From Aplidium turbinatum (Eukaryota; Chordata; Ascidiacea; Aplousobranchia; Polyclinidae): DNA of 64,000 bases. The notes beneath the pieces were generated by a model. That model worked only from the letters and a program-made list of their open reading frames with translations, was not told the origin of the DNA and did not search any database. The stretch covers positions 26,791,996 through 26,855,995 of the forward strand of contig OU964926.1 of assembly GCA_918807975.1 (NCBI GenBank), read 5' to 3'. This document shows positions 35,226-50,300 of the stretch, in pieces (position 1 is the first letter of the stretch; each line of letters opens with the position of its first letter). A program made the translations under genes and the position numbers.

Positions 35226-35869
35226 CCAGAAAGAAAATTTAAGGCGGAAGAAACTGTTGGAGGGCAAACAGTTACACTTCAAATACAGAGTTTGTTTAAA
35301 AACAAATAAAGAGTTAATGATAGCTACTGATTGCAGCCAAACATTTATTAAACGTCATTCAACATGTAACATGATGTCATTAAAACGTTGTAATAGCAGT
35401 AAAAACCCATTTTTTGGGGAAGGCAATATGCGATTTTGGGTCTTTGATTGCTTTCCCAACATCCGCGGCTACGTCGTTAGTGAAGGTTTGTTTGCGAACA
35501 GCAGTAGCTAGGCAAATTAGTTGTCAAGACAACGAAACGTCGCACCTGGTCAAGGCGTTGATTGCAGCTTTGACGTCATCTGGGTTGAAATGACTGAGAG
35601 CCTCTGTCCACCTGGAAACAATAGAATAATTGTGACGCATGTGGCAACTTTAGCCAATCGCAAACGGTGGGGTCCGGTTATCGAAGCTTTTGGATGTTTT
35701 TTTTTTGTAGTAGGCTAGGCTAGAAGAATGAACTTAGACAAAATACAACGTGGCCGAAAAAAAATCAGTTATAAAATAAAATCTAGCAAACAGTATAATC
35801 AGGCTTCATATTTCGCTTTTAAAGGATTTTATTTTTAAGGGATGGAAGATTGCCAACTGTTATCTAATA

Positions 35870-36381
35870 CAGAGATGTACGTATACGCCGCAAATTCTAC
35901 GCCGCACACTGGCGGCGTAGACTTTTTGTTTACGCTAACGCTTGCGGCCACATTTTTTTGGATAGTTTGCGCTTGAGGCTACACCGTAAAGTTTTCGCGG
36001 TTTTTTAGCGCATAGCGTCAACGCATACTTTTTAATGTCTTTTTTTCGCTACAACACGTTAATACCTTCCAGCGCTGCAGTTGAAAGAATGTTTTCAATG
36101 GGCAAAGACATATTGGAACCAAAACACAGCAAAATGTCAGATGAACACTTTCAGATGCTTAGGTATCTTCGTGGAAATTCAAAATAAAACTTGTTTGTTT
36201 CGAGTGGTTTATACCGTGTGAATGTTTGGCACCTAGCAAACAAAATGAGTTTACGCTAGTGTATGCGCTGACGCCACCAACTTTTTTTACAAGTTACGTT
36301 GACGCATACGGCGTATGGTTTTTCGAACGTTTGCGTTTGCGCTGACGGCGTCAATATTTTTTGTATGCACGTACATCACTG
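35870..36381 (+). mobile_element. hAT relic, unit 2 copy
   Basis: Same element as 4242-4739 with the same TSD ATCTAATA (35862-35869, 36382-36389) in A' intron 1. It is 14 bases longer near its left end. Confidence 0.88.
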
Positions 36382-37771
36382 ATCTAATATAAGGGAAAAA
36401 CTTATTTGCTATGTAGAAAAAGTGTAAAATTATCACGATAAACATATTTTTTAGTAATAATGACGCCATAAATCTGCAACCAACCTTTCCTTGGCAGGTA
36501 AGTCGAGATTCACGGTGAAGGTTTTTGCAGGAATGGCTGTTGCGTCATCTTTAGCTATAGCGATTTGATCGGAGGCCGGCCAACCGACGACACATCCGGT
36601 GAGAGCAAAAACTAGAAGCAGTCTCATCGCTTTGAAACAACCGTAAAGTTTTCTAAATCTACTCAAGAGGTATTCGATGAAGAAAGCCAAGCAGCGTTGG
36701 CTATATCATACATGAACTATTGTATCAGTCAGAGTATATACCTAATAGCCTCTCTTGCTCAGTAAATCTTAACCCTCCCAGACTAAAAGACTTATGCCTC
36801 GCCCACTACAACCTATGTGTTGGAAGGGGTAAAAGAAAGTTTCAGGGGAGTAAAGCATCTGTTGGAGGAGGGAAACGTCCTTGAACATGCGAACAGTATT
36901 GAAACGTTGCAGGCTTAATAGCAGACTAAAACATATTTTTGAAAGGCGAGATAAAACTTTGGGGGGCAATTGTTCTTTGACCCTCCCCGTGGCTACGTGC
37001 CTGCTACATTGCAACCGTTGTTTGACAACAAGAATGTTGCATATCACAAATACGTTTCCAGCTGAAAGACATTGCCTTAATTTGTGAAACCGAAAGTTAC
37101 CCTGTTTGTTTAAACTAGGTTCATGCAATTCGTATTCTACCGCACTATAAGATAACCCTGGCATTGAACTTTTGTGCCATAACAATCACCTTTGCTATCG
37201 CGATATTCTTCCTACAACGCGACCAGAAACAAACGCCGCTCCTACCACTGGAAGCGACAGCTAACTTTGCTTGCACCAGGAACAAATACCAAACACGATT
37301 CTGGCAACTGATTAACAACCAGCGCTATGCATGAGTGGTTTTGTAACAAGACAATTTGATGCGTTTAATTCAGTTCGTCGGTAACGTTTCAACCTTTAGG
37401 GTGTTCCTTTCCTGGTGGCGATGTTTCACGACTACGCTGAGAAACTACTGGAGCAGCTGCTCTTTTTCCTCTTCATTTAAGGCAAGCAGACTTTCCGCTC
37501 CGTTTGCGTTAGCTCAGTATGACGGCCAGAGTTGATTCTTGCTTTGAACTTTGAAAATTAAAGAAGAGAAAGAGTGTTCCCCTGAAGACCATCAACACTT
37601 TTGATAACGCATCAAGATCGATCAACATAGTCGTAACATATGATAATAATAATAATCGTGTGTTTATTTGCGCCCATTGCGATAACATACAGTAGGCTAC
37701 ACTGCGATCACAGATGCGATACAACAGACGACAGAAAGCAGCGAAGTGACATTTAGTCTTCGAGTCAGCTG

Positions 37772-37887
37772 CTTCCTTTATGTTGGCTTGCCATTAAGTG
37801 TCCTTGCCGAGACACAGCCGCGTGCTCTGGAGCGGTGTCGAACCCACGTTCTTTTGAACGTCGCGCAGTCGTTAAACTGATTGTTTT
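37772..37887 (-). mobile_element. SINE fragment, unit 2 copy
   Basis: Copy of the 6130-6245 fragment with a few base changes. Confidence 0.55.
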
Positions 37888-37924
37888 GCTTTGGTATCAT
37901 GCACGTTATAACGTTTGTTGCTTC

Positions 37925-40900
37925 CAGGGGCGCCGGAACGATTTTTGACTGGGGGGCAAGATTACAAAAAAAGGGCACTTTTGTTAACTAAAAGGCCATT
38001 TTTTTTTTCAAGTTTTAAGATAAGATATAGCGACAATGCTAATCTATCAGCTCACTATGTATTGAGTAATGATAGCCCACAAGTGTCCGGTATACAAAGA
38101 AGGGTATCATACTATGTTATAATGATGTCACCTACTGTCAAGCTTTAAAGCAGCCCGCGGCCATGGCCGCTAAGTAGTGCTTGAATGACCGCGGGTGCTA
38201 CCTCCTCAAATCGGCCAAGTTTGGCTGCCGGTCTCTTTTAGCCAATTATTTAATTTCGCAATAGAATGATCGTGGATTAACTGTCGAAAATATGTAGTGT
38301 TAAAGAGTGACGCAAAATTAGGTCAGCGCGTTATAATCGCCACTGTTGCATTGTGCGGGGATATTTGTTATTGATTGAATATATCCATCTGCGATCACCA
38401 GCGCTGTAAGTCTTGTTTGTAATTCTCGACGTTTATTTTAACAAAGTCTTAATCCGAAGTGCTAATTTACATCGGCTGGCAATATTGTCGTTTTTATGTC
38501 GATTCGATGTTGTCGGACATTGAATCGTTGTTAAAAAGGAGAACTAGATTAGTTGACATCAATGGGGAAAACATTTTTGATCATATTTTGCAAAAATTAT
38601 GCTTCTTTTAGTAATGTCCTTCACATCATTGAAATACTTATTTTATTACCTTGCCGTCATCGTCAACACATGTCGAACGTTGTTTTTCGTTGCTAAAAGA
38701 AAAATTCTAGGGGAGTGGCGAACTTTTTTAAAATCAGCCACATTGGAGACACTTGTGCGAGTGTCGTTAGATAGTCCCGCAGAAGGCTACTGGATTACAA
38801 TCTCGATTAAGCAGTTATTGCGTGGTGCACCGATTCTATTGTAGGACGTCGCCCAGGCTTCAACAATGCTAAGTGATCATTTTAGCATTGTTGCAAGTTT
38901 ACTTCTATTTGCTTATGCTATCGTTATTTTGGCTGCCAAGCACGCAGATTTGGCCGCCGAGAAGGAGCTCCCGGTAGGCCACGAAGGGTGTCGAAAAAAA
39001 AGCTAGTTTTAAGACCTGTAGCCTACTGTGTTGCAAAATTTTGTGCCGTAAATATTATTTTGAGGCAAAAATGAAAGATTATAATTAGGCTAAAAGCGAA
39101 TAGCAGAAATTGTTATATTGCAAAATGTGCAGTAGCTTACATCAGGGTTTCTCAAACTTTTTTGGGCCACGGACCACTATTTGTGAATCTGTTTATTCGC
39201 GGACCCCCAATACAAAGGTAAAAATAAATAAAACCAAATTTTGTTTATTTAAAAAACTGACAACATCAATGGGACGGACGGGATTGCTTCTTATTGCATA
39301 AGTCATCAATTCTCGGAGTTATTTGTGAAAGACAAACTCGTAAGCCAGGGTCCACGGAAAGTCTGAACCTGTATTTTGTCTTCATGTTGGTAAGAGCTGA
39401 AAATGCTGTCTCAATCAATCAATCAATGTTTTATTTGTCAGTAACAGGAACATAGGTACATGTTTGAAATATGCAATATACACAGTACAAAAGTTACACA
39501 AGTTCCCATACTGACAGGGAGACAACGAGACGACCATACGGTCTACTAGTCAATTGCCACCCTACGGAAATTACGATTTTGCCATTTAAAATAAGCTTAC
39601 AAGAGAAAAAATAATAATTGAAACGTTCCCGCGCTTCAAGAACAGCATACGCACAAAAACAAAGAAAAACATATTGATGATAACATAGGCCAAAACACAA
39701 AATTCCATGAAGCAAGCAGAGAATAATCAAGCTTCCGAAGAAACTGACAAGTTGGTTTCCATAACATATCACTTACGATGCACTGTAGCTTTGTAAAATT
39801 AACGTTTTGATCTCTTTTTTGAAACAATGAAATGATAAGTTTTTTAGCCTACTTGGAACCTCTGACCAGAGCATTGAACCCAATACCTGCATGGACTTCT
39901 TACCAAATTCTGTGTTTGATCTATTTATAAAATAGTTGTTGCTTGTTTGATATCTTGTGTTATGCTGATGAATAGATGAAGCATTTGTAAATAAATCACA
40001 ATACGTAGACGGATACTCATTCATATGAACTTTGTAGGCTACATATGTTTTTTTATTTCAATGTTATGTATGTCTTTTAGTTTCAAGATGTTCATTTTGA
40101 AAAACAAAAAATTAGTGTGAGCAGTGGCGTACGCAGGATTTTGTCAAGGGGGGGGGCCATTGACAGTAGGCGTATAGCCATAAATTTGTAAAAGAGGGGT
40201 TTGACAAGGGCGGGCGAAGCCCGACAGCGTTTTTGCCTGAGAGGACACCCAGCGGCGGGGGGTCAGGGGGGCCTCCCCCAGAAAATTTTGAAAATTACTT
40301 TGAATTTGGTGCATTCTGAGAGCATTTTCAACAAAAATGTGGGTATGAATATTCCTGTAAAATGGTGCTGTCAGGTGGCATAACAAAAGGATAAGATCAT
40401 GTTTTCTTCGGCATTTTTCGGAAATAAAGCTAAGTCTCTATGTTTTCTTGTTGCTAATTCCTGGCTGAGATGTTTGAATGTTAAGCATCATTCCCAAGCA
40501 TAAAGAGACTGAAGGCATGATTTTCAATATCGTGATGTCACACGCGTGCCAAAGGGGGGTTGTAACCCCCAAACCCCCCCTGGCTACGCCACTGGCCATT
40601 GATATCCCAGACGTCTTCATGATATCCCAGTATGGTTTTAGTTTAGACTTTATCCATTTTTTTCTCACAATAATAGGCTTACAGAACACTACGGGTGGGG
40701 TTGGTGGATTGGGCCATGTATTTCGTATTAGCTTAGTCTATAGAACAACATTGTTAATTGCTCTGACAGTGCAATCCAAAACATATTAAATGCCTTAATC
40801 TACGTTGTTAACTACTAAAACATTTTTAAGGGGGGGGGGGGGGGCCATGGCCAAATGGCCCCCCCCCCCCTGCGTACGCTAGTGAGTGTGAGCATAGTAA

Positions 40901-42289
40901 TTTTGTTTCGTAATTATTCTTATAACCTTTTTTTGTAATTTTATTAAAGGATCCAGTGCACTGTCACAGGCCTTTCCCCAGCTTGAAATACAATATTGCA
41001 AATGACAGTAAATCAAAGCGTGATACACATCTTTTAAAGTGTCTGTGTTGACATAATTCTGAGTTTAAGCAACGCCATGGCCATGAACCTTTTGCTACTT
41101 TTCCGCAAATTTTATCTATGTGATATTTCCATGTTAATTTGTTATCTATGTAAACGCCAAGGTATTTTATTTGATCTTTTTGTTGAATGCTTGTGTTACC
41201 AATGTTAATGTTAAAATTTTTTATGTGTTTTTTATTTGTTATTAGCATGTATTCAGTTTTTGAGAAATTTAACGATAATCTATTAAGCTTCAACCAGTTG
41301 TAAACTTTTTGCATTTCGGCATTCACATTGTTCTGCAAATTTATTTCACATTTGTCGCACATGGTAAGTTTGGTGTCGTCAGCAAATAGTTTAACATTCA
41401 TGTTTGTTGAATTTGGTAAGTCATTTATATACAGTAAGAAAAGAAGGGGTCTCAATGTCGATCCTTGGGGCACACCGCAGGTAACCTGTCTTGAGTTTGA
41501 AGAGATTCCATTGACGACCGTGTGTTGTAGACGATTGCTGATATAGCTTTTTAACAATTGTAATGGAAGGCCCCGAAAACCATATGTTTGCAGTTTCTGT
41601 ATGAGAATAGTTTGATCAACTGTGTCGAAGGCTTTAGCTAAAACACATGTCTCACACATGTAGGTCGTGGCAAAAGGCAATAAAATCTTAGTTGCCTTTA
41701 GCGATAGCAATGGGTATTCCTCCACAACACTCAACCAGAAAGATGCAACAGCTGTTTGATTGAAACTAAGCATTATACTTCGATCAGATGATAATTCGGC
41801 TAATTTTTCTTCTTCTCGTCCTGACAGATCAGTCTTTGTAACAACAAAAGGGTTTAAAATCCAGTCAAAATTCTCATATGTCTCTTTTCAAAAATACTTC
41901 TTGAAATGTGCAGAAAGAAATTCCAAATGTTGTGTAACGTCAGAGAAAATCAACTCTGTATTAATTGAGGGTTTGTTGGTAATGTAGTCACACAGAACAG
42001 GAAACGTAAAATGCACAATATTATCATTTATCCTTGTTTCCCATATGTTAAGTTTCTTTATGAATGCTGTTATTTTGTTTGTTTGCGGCAATTATCTTTG
42101 ACAGGGTACGTACTTTACAACGTATATGTGTGACTTTTTAATTTCTTGTCATATCACCATGGACCACCTGTGCAGTCGTCGCGGACCACAGTTTGGGAAA
42201 CCCTGGCTTACATGACCTTAAAAGGGCACCATTGCCCTCCCTGCTCCCCCATCTGCAGAAAAATCGCCCCCCTCGCTTCCGCGCCCCTG
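37925..42289. mobile_element. Outer hAT element, unit 2 copy of the nest
   Basis: Same structure as 6283-10659, flanked by GTTGCTTC. All five levels are present, so the whole nest formed before the two units separated. Confidence 0.88.
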
Positions 42290-44394
42290 GTTGCTTCTAC
42301 CTTCTTTTAGACCTCAGTGATGTTCAGGGGCGTTGACAAGGGGGTCTAGGTGGTACTTTTGGACCCGGAATATTTAAGGGGCCCGGATTTAAAAAATTCC
42401 CCGCGACTGCAAACATCATCAAGATCTTAATATAATCAGATCTAAAGGAATTGCCATCAGAGGATAAAACAGCCATTTCAGCAGTCAGATGGTAAAGTAC
42501 CGGGCCCCCTTCTGGGTACCAGGCCCACTTCAGCTTTCTGGTGGTAAAATAGCCACTTCAGCCACCAAGCAGTGAAATAAGACTTTAGTCTATAGTGATT
42601 TCCCTAACCACGAATATTACCTGAAACACGAGTTTCAAAATAAACAGGCTAATATTTGTTCAAACTCAAAACTGAAATGACACAGGTAAGAAGGTTGCTT
42701 TCCCCATTTTTGCACTAAAAATTAGACCAAAACCTCTTTTCAGATTGCAGCAATCAGTAAGTGTTTGACCTCGGACCAAACACCTTTCACAAATCAAATT
42801 GAAAACTTTCTGACTGTCTGCACTAACTTTGCTATAAATTCTCTTCTTGTGAGCCTGGAATGACCAGTGAAACATCAATGAAATCGGGAAGTAATCAGGG
42901 GTGGGCATTCACATTCCAGGCCAATTTGCGGCCATTTCCAGAGTCTAGCATCATGTTACAAATAAAAATTCGAAAAAGCAACCGCTAGATATAGTAGCCT
43001 TAGTTTTGCGGTTCAAGAAATTTTAAATTTGCGCAAGATTTGTTGAATGACCATGCTTAAACGACATCAATGAAAGTTTGTACACAACCTTTATATTCAT
43101 AACTTTGGCGATTAAGGGGGCCCGAAAATAAATTGGTACCGGGCTCGAGAAATCCTGTCAACGGCCCTGATGATGTTTGGCATATGCTACTTTGTTTTTA
43201 GTTGTGATGGTCAGAATTGAATACAAACTGAACCGTACTACTGGCAGTAGCCGACAGAATGGTACTGTACCAACCTTAAAGCTAGACTCCCCCAAACCAA
43301 TGTATGCACATTGCACAACGTTGCCATTTTAGCTTATTATGTCTGCTGTTGCTGCGTTTCAACTTGGGCCTAAAATCTTCCTCCAGGTGGTAACTTCCTT
43401 ATAACCTACCGTTGTCTGCCGGTCAGTAAAGTTGTGATTGATGCGTCACAGAAGTGCGATGATGACGCATTGAGTTGCTTCATACTGGAATGTGTTGCCC
43501 TGTCAGTGTGTTTGGTGAAAAAAATATGAAAGAATGTGGAATATCGCGATCTTAACTTATATTAGCATTTCTAGGCAAAACTAATGCGAAATAGAATTGG
43601 TCTGGAATATATCGCAAGAATGTGAAGATGGCCTCACACTTGTCCACTGGATGTGACTTTCAAGAAATGTTTTATTGCACTTGACGTATGGTAGGCTAAA
43701 AACACACCAACAGTATAATGAATCAACAACAATGAAAACTGGCCGCATACGTAATTAACAATATGGCGTCCAGCTCCCTTGTGGCTTCATGATGACGTCA
43801 TAAGCGCAATGAAGCAAACACAGGAAAGTAGCGACGACAAAGGTAAATATCCTACACATGCAATACCGTGCAAACTCCTGTGTAACGCAGTAAAGTGAAT
43901 GATCAGGAAACATCAGCTTCCCTCCATAGAAGCACGAACGTTAGTGAAGCAGACAGTAAAGATATTCTTCTGTGAGGCAACAACTGGAATTAAGACAAAA
44001 CACTGTAAAGATAAAATCTACATCTAATGATTTGAAACTTTTTAAGGAAGCGTCAACAAGTGCAGTGTATTAATGACGTCATTGAATCCTACGTCATGGC
44101 TGCGTGATGAAACGCGAGTAGCAATGTAGACCTTGTGGATTCGTGATGGTGGATTGGTCGATGGGTGAGCATGATGAAAGAATCTGCAGAGGCAATAGAA
44201 TGGTAACAATGTGGGATAAAACTTCACTATCTTGCATACGAACAGTGCTGCGCTTTGTAAAACAGTTAAAACGTAACAAGCCAGAAACTGATGTAGCTTT
44301 GTATCTCCCATTTCTAGGAGGAAGTTTAGTGAGTCATCCCGACAATTGATGCCGTGTCCTTAAACGCGATTACCTCAGCGGCAGAAGACAAGTC

Positions 44395-47300
44395 TCACTC
44401 GGTTGGTCCATCGAACCTGACCATTGTCTTGTACGCGCCGGCATCGCTAGCGCTCATGATTGTTGTGAAGGTTGTCTGCTCGTTCAGTACGGGAGGGGTG
44501 GACAGGACCTGAATACAAATGCAGGGGTGATTATGAAGGGGTGGACAGGACCTGAACACAAACGCAGGGGCGTGGTTACGGTGGACAGGATCTGAACACA
44601 AATGCTGGTGGATAATTAATCTACTCATGAGATGAGGAAGCTGGATACTTCTGCTACTGAAATAATTATTATTATCCACCTTAGCTGCCTGGGAACGATC
44701 TTTATCTTTAAACCAGGGAGCGACCGTCCGCTCATTATCGAAATATTTCTTCCATATCGGCGCAATTGTGGCAGGGACAACTGTTTCAGCTGCTGAGCAC
44801 CGCCAGCACAACATTAACCCGGTCGACCGTCGTATCATCCAACAGGCAAATGGTGTGGTACCTATGTATGACGCTCAGTAGCTGCTGCCCATGTACTGGC
44901 TGTGTTGATTTATCGGAACTTTGCCTTCCGTGCATCACAATTGTCGCAAATTTGATGTCATAATTCTACTTTCGCTCCAATGTCATAACAGAAGTCATAG
45001 TCATCAAGAACAGTTATGTTGCCAGACAACCACAAAGGAGGGTTTCTGTCACAAAAGCGAACAGCCTTCTAGAACAAAGAGCTAACCAAGAAATGAGGAA
45101 AGCAGCATTCCTAATCGGCCAATACATGGGAATGCACAGGGACAAACTAAATGGGAAACTTTCGCGGTTTGCAAAGAATTTAAACAGAAGTGAAAGCGGC
45201 AATCCCGATTCCGCGAACATCAGAGAAGCCAACAATGCACAAACCCTACAAACGAGCATCGACCAATGGCGTCGTGCTGATGTCACAATGCAGGAACTAT
45301 AACCGTAAGTGGAAGCGTCGTCTGATGGGGGAAACGTTTCCAAAGTGGTCATAGCGCGATTGCCGCCAGGTCACAAGACAAAACAATAAAGTTTACATTC
45401 AAATATAGACACATACAAACAAATAACATTTTGTTGTCGATTTCGTGACAAAGCAATGTTACACGAAACAGGCTTCATCGCTTTCACGCTTCATACCGGC
45501 ACGATTTAGCGGGAATCATCACGTGACCAGCCGAACATTGCGGAATAAGCGGGAAAAATAGTTGCCTAGCAACAAACCTGGTACAGTCGATCCGTGTCCA
45601 TCTTGTCCTTCCCCACAGCCATCATGGACTTAACTGCAGCGTGTCGCCGGTTGTCGGACTTGGGGGGTTTCTTCCAGGGGTCGTAGTTCGTCTCCACCAG
45701 AAACCACCTGAAAGAGATGTAGGTTACCATGGATACCCTCCATACCCCACCAAGTGACCGGGGTGAGGCCTAGAGCCGCTCAAGTTATTCAGTTCAGGAA
45801 GTTGAAAGTCTCAGTCTCCAAACTTAGTTTCATTTTTTCCTTTTCTCGTCGAGGGAACTGACACTGCAACATTTGCATGTTTTAATTGCAGTAAATTTTT
45901 GAAGGGTGGAAATTCCATAATCATAAGTTGACTAAATGTGCGTTCTCGGATGCTTTGCGATGTCATACAGTTTGACGTCAGAGGCTTGCCCCACAGCAAT
46001 TATGTCACAACACATAAACAAATCAGTAGCTCACGGATGCCTAGGGTAGTTGTCCATATGTTTCACCAACGCCACATCCTCCCCATTCCGCACCACCAAG
46101 GCCCCCTCGCTGGGGCGGATACCCCCCAGGATGAAGTAGACGGGGGCGTCCGTGGGGGTGTTGATCAGTTGGTTGAGGGCGCTCTTGTAATCTGATGACT
46201 CATCAAGGACCTGAAGGTTCAACACAGTGTTGCCAGATGAGTAATTAATTTGGTTCAACAAAACAGGTACTTGTCGCCACAAAGGGAGCTGATGCTGCGG
46301 AATTGATCTTCCATACAGTTACTCAAAGTCTAAATACAAAGTCTGCAGACGTTGAATTACTATAAGACTGAAGATGAACATTTTTAACTGGGGAGAGACC
46401 TGCGGCCAAAATAATAATAAATTAACAAACTGTTTGACACTGCTCATAATATTTTCGCACATGTTCACAAACTGCGCAATGCGCGTATGCTCCAAATCTC
46501 TTTTCATGGTTTAACCCATTTTTATTGTTCAATCACAAAGAGCTTGGATTACCTTTCGTGCAGCAAAGAAAGTGATGTGGCCGCCCTCCAATGACGTAAT
46601 AATGTTTTTCCACAATGTTCCATAATTTCTCTGATCGCCGCTCAGTGAGAATGCTCCATGGCGAGTTCCAGTGGTCACTCCAACATAGCCAATATATGAA
46701 CTTGCTGTGTAAACTGCCTAGAAATTTGCATAAAGTTATGCTTTCACTTAATTGAAATAGGGACTGGAGGGAAAAGTTGGCCAGCTGCGCATTAGTGTGT
46801 CTGTGGTTCGACCTTTGAAAGGGCGCCGGTTCGACAACGCTCAAGAGCATGAGGCTGTGTCTTTGGCAGGACACTTAAATGCATGCCTGAAGGTGGACAC
46901 AAAGATTGGCTTCCTTGCCTTCCTGTCCACTCAATCTAAATATTCAACTGGCGGGCGTAAGCTTGGATACGACAAAAAGTATTGGTAATCACTTCTTTAA
47001 GTTCTTTGCCACCTGAGTCATAAATCATAGAAACAAGGTCGATTAAAGTGAAACGACAGAAGTGACTGCCGTATCTATTGTGGTATCTTATAGCCTACCG
47101 AATGACAAGTATCTTAGTCTGGTCACCCGGTACGAATCGGTTTCACTGAGCTGCAACGCCATTTTAACTTTTTGAAACTGAATAAAGACCCAGCCCATCG
47201 TTATATTTACAACCGACCTTTCCATTCCTTTGAAATTCCACCTGAATTGTGAGGTTCTTCAGAATCTTGGGAAGAATATAATCAAGATTGCGGCCATGAA

Positions 47301-50300
47301 TAATGCGGCCTGTCTTATCAACGGCAACAATGCTTGTGCAAGCTCTGAACAACAACTTGCCAATTAACTTCCACACCAACTTCATGAAAACGTTACCTCG
47401 TCGGTAAACTGCGAGTTTCGCGGCATGTCTCAATTGTCTCAACATACAAGGATGTACAAACTAAAGCAAAAATAAATTGTTTAAAAGCTTAATTAATTTT
47501 TTCATGTGCAATCAACGCACTTAAAACAAGCCGTTGTTGTACTCCATCAGTGCAAGGCAGGTGGATGAGTGAAATTAGCATGACCAGAAGCTGTGACTGT
47601 ATTAAAATGTTGCACCATAGGCATACGAAGCCGAGAAACGTAATTAGACTTAATATATTCACGTTTATTACTGCATAGTAACATTCACAGAAAACAAAAC
47701 TAAAACTAAATTTCAAATCAAACGTTTTCGACATCACATTTTGGCAAAGTGTTTTGATTGTGGGAAATGTGATAAAGAAAAAGATTTACTTGAGGAATGA
47801 GGATAGCAATTTGTAAAACAGAGGATAGAGTTACTCTCATGGCATGAAACAGTGACATATTTCTGTTATTTGGGTGATCAAATAAATGGAAACGGTGGAT
47901 GCTAAGCAGCTGTGATAAGAAAGACAAGGCTGGGTTGGGAAAAGTTCAGGAAATGTGGGGATTGGGAAAATGTTATACCGTACGGAAAAAGTTTTTGTTA
48001 AAAATGAAAGGGAAAGTATATCAGAGTTGTGTGCGGCTTGTACTATTACATGGCAGCGAAACATGGACATGGATATTATTAAGAGAGAGTGAACTGGCTA
48101 TTCTGAGAAAAAAGGAAAAAGCAATGGTGAGAGCAAAGTGAGGGGTGAAAACGAGGTAGGAGAAAAAGAGTGAAGAGCTGATAGATACGCTAGCAACGAG
48201 GAAGACTATTGAACAACTTGCAAGGGCAAATGGCGTAAGATTGTATGAACCTGACCAAGGAGAGAGGAAGAAAGTTTTCTTTGAAAGGCTTTGACTTTGA
48301 AGGTAGATGGGAAGAGGAAACGGGGACGCCCAAAAAGAACATGGAAAAAACAATTGAATGAGGCAGACAAAGTCGGACTGAAGGAGGAAGATGCACAGGA
48401 TGGAAGCAAGATGGAGAATAGGAGTTAAGGCAATCGCTACAAGCAAAGAATTGGCCACCCCCACTAGTGGAGGACAAAACCGAATTTGGATGATGAGGAT
48501 GTCCTTTTTGGGCATACTATATATATACAGTAATTTTAAAACAATGAAAACTATTAATACTACAAAAAGTGCTCAATGCCAAGCAAAAAGGCAAAGCAGA
48601 GCGAATTAAATCAAATGTAGTTATTACTATCTGAAGCCTTTACAAATTGTTTCACCTAACGGATCATCAGAAGGTCTGCAAAAAACATGTAAACAGTAAA
48701 GAATCGATAATTCTGAAAAGATATTAAATATTACAACTGTAAATTAATCTGCCAAAAAAAATCTCTAAACCTGTACTGCCTTTACTGTACTAACCTTTAT
48801 TACTAACCTTTATTTACTGTACTAACCTGTACTAACCTTTATGAAATTTGACATTGTTGATTTTTATCCATCCATTACGGAGGAACTTTTGTGTAAAGCA
48901 ATTGAGTTTGCCAAACCATTTATGGATTTGGACGATTGTATCATACAAACAATTTTCCATGCTAGGAAATCGTTGCTTTTTAATGGTGGTGAAACTTGGG
49001 CTAAGAAAGATGGTTTGTTTGACGTTACAATGGGCTCATTTGATGGTGCTGAGATTTGTGAGTTGGTCGGCTTGTTTCTTTTGAACGAACTTTCTGCTAT
49101 TGTTGACAGAGACATGCTTGGCTTATATCGTGATGATGGTCTGGCTATTTTGCGTAATTTATCCGGCCCTAAGATTGATCGTTTGAGAAAGAATGTCATT
49201 CAATTATTTAAACAACATGGCTTAAATATTACTGTGGATACTGGTCTAATTGAAACTGATTTTCTTGACGTCACTTTGAATTTGCTATCTGGTAAATTCT
49301 GGCCTTATAGAAAACCCAATAATGATCCAATTTACATCCATGCCCAGTCCAATCACCCACCCAACATTAAGAGACAAATCCCGACTATGATTTCAAAGCG
49401 ATTGTCCGCCACATCATTTGGCCAAAATGAATTTGATAAGACCGCATCTGTTTATAACGATGCCCTTTTGAAAAGTGGTTTTGCGGAGAGAGTTTGCTAC
49501 AATCCTGCTAATAACTTACGAACATCTAGGAAAAGGAGCCGGAAAATTTTATGGTTTAACCCTCCTTTCAGCTTGCAGGTTGATAGCAATATTGGTAAGG
49601 AATTTTTCAAACTTGTTTCCATACACTTTCCACCCCATCATAGATTGCACAAAATATTCAACCGTAATACTATTAAGCTGAGCTACAGTTGTACTCCGAA
49701 TGTTGCAAGCGTCATATCCTCCCACAATAAAGCAATATTGCAGGCTGATAATATACCATCGCAGCCTGGTTGCAATTGTAGGGTGAGGCCAGAATGTCCT
49801 TTGAATGGGCAATGCTTGCAGAAGGCCATTGTTTACAAAGCTACCATTGATAACAGCCCGAAGGTTCTTAATTACATTGGTTGTTGCGAAACTACTTTTA
49901 AAAAACGTTTTTCCAACCATAAATGTACCTTCATGGATAGGTCTAAACGTAACAGTACCGAACTATCTAAGGCAGTTTGGGACCTTAAGGACAAGGGTGT
50001 TGATCCTAAAGTAACTTGGTCCATCCACAGCTGTGCTCGGCCTTATAGTGGTGGTGGTCGTAACAATTGTGGCCTATGTTTGGCTGAAAAGCTGGCCATT
50101 CTGAAGGCTGATAGTGGCCACCTTTTGAACAAGCGTTCGGAACTGGTCGGCAAATGTCGTCATAGAAACAAATTTAAACTCAAGTACTTCAAAATAAAAT
50201 AAATTCCTTTTGATTTTCACAGGTTTTTAAAATTTCATTTGATTTTTACAGGCTATAAATCTCATTTAATTTTTACAGGTTTATAAACAGATTTTATTTC

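Larger units (their letters stand above)
33819..36627 (-). pseudogene. NAAA-like: Gene A': 3'-truncated copy of gene A, exons 1-4 only
   Basis: Unit 2 copy of gene A. Exons 36485-36627, 35546-35611, 34129-34317 and 33819-33945 match exons 1-4 of gene A with intact splice sites. They encode the signal peptide, the whole alpha chain and the start of the beta chain (ACTSIV, HGRNLDY). Exons 5-8 are absent: downstream of exon 4 come a microsatellite with inserted elements and then, at 29553/29552, the joint to the BEL/Pao element. A product would lack the Asn and second Arg of the active site. If the two units are really haplotypes placed in tandem, this copy is not a true pseudogene but the 5' part of an allele whose 3' part is elsewhere. 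Confidence 0.8.
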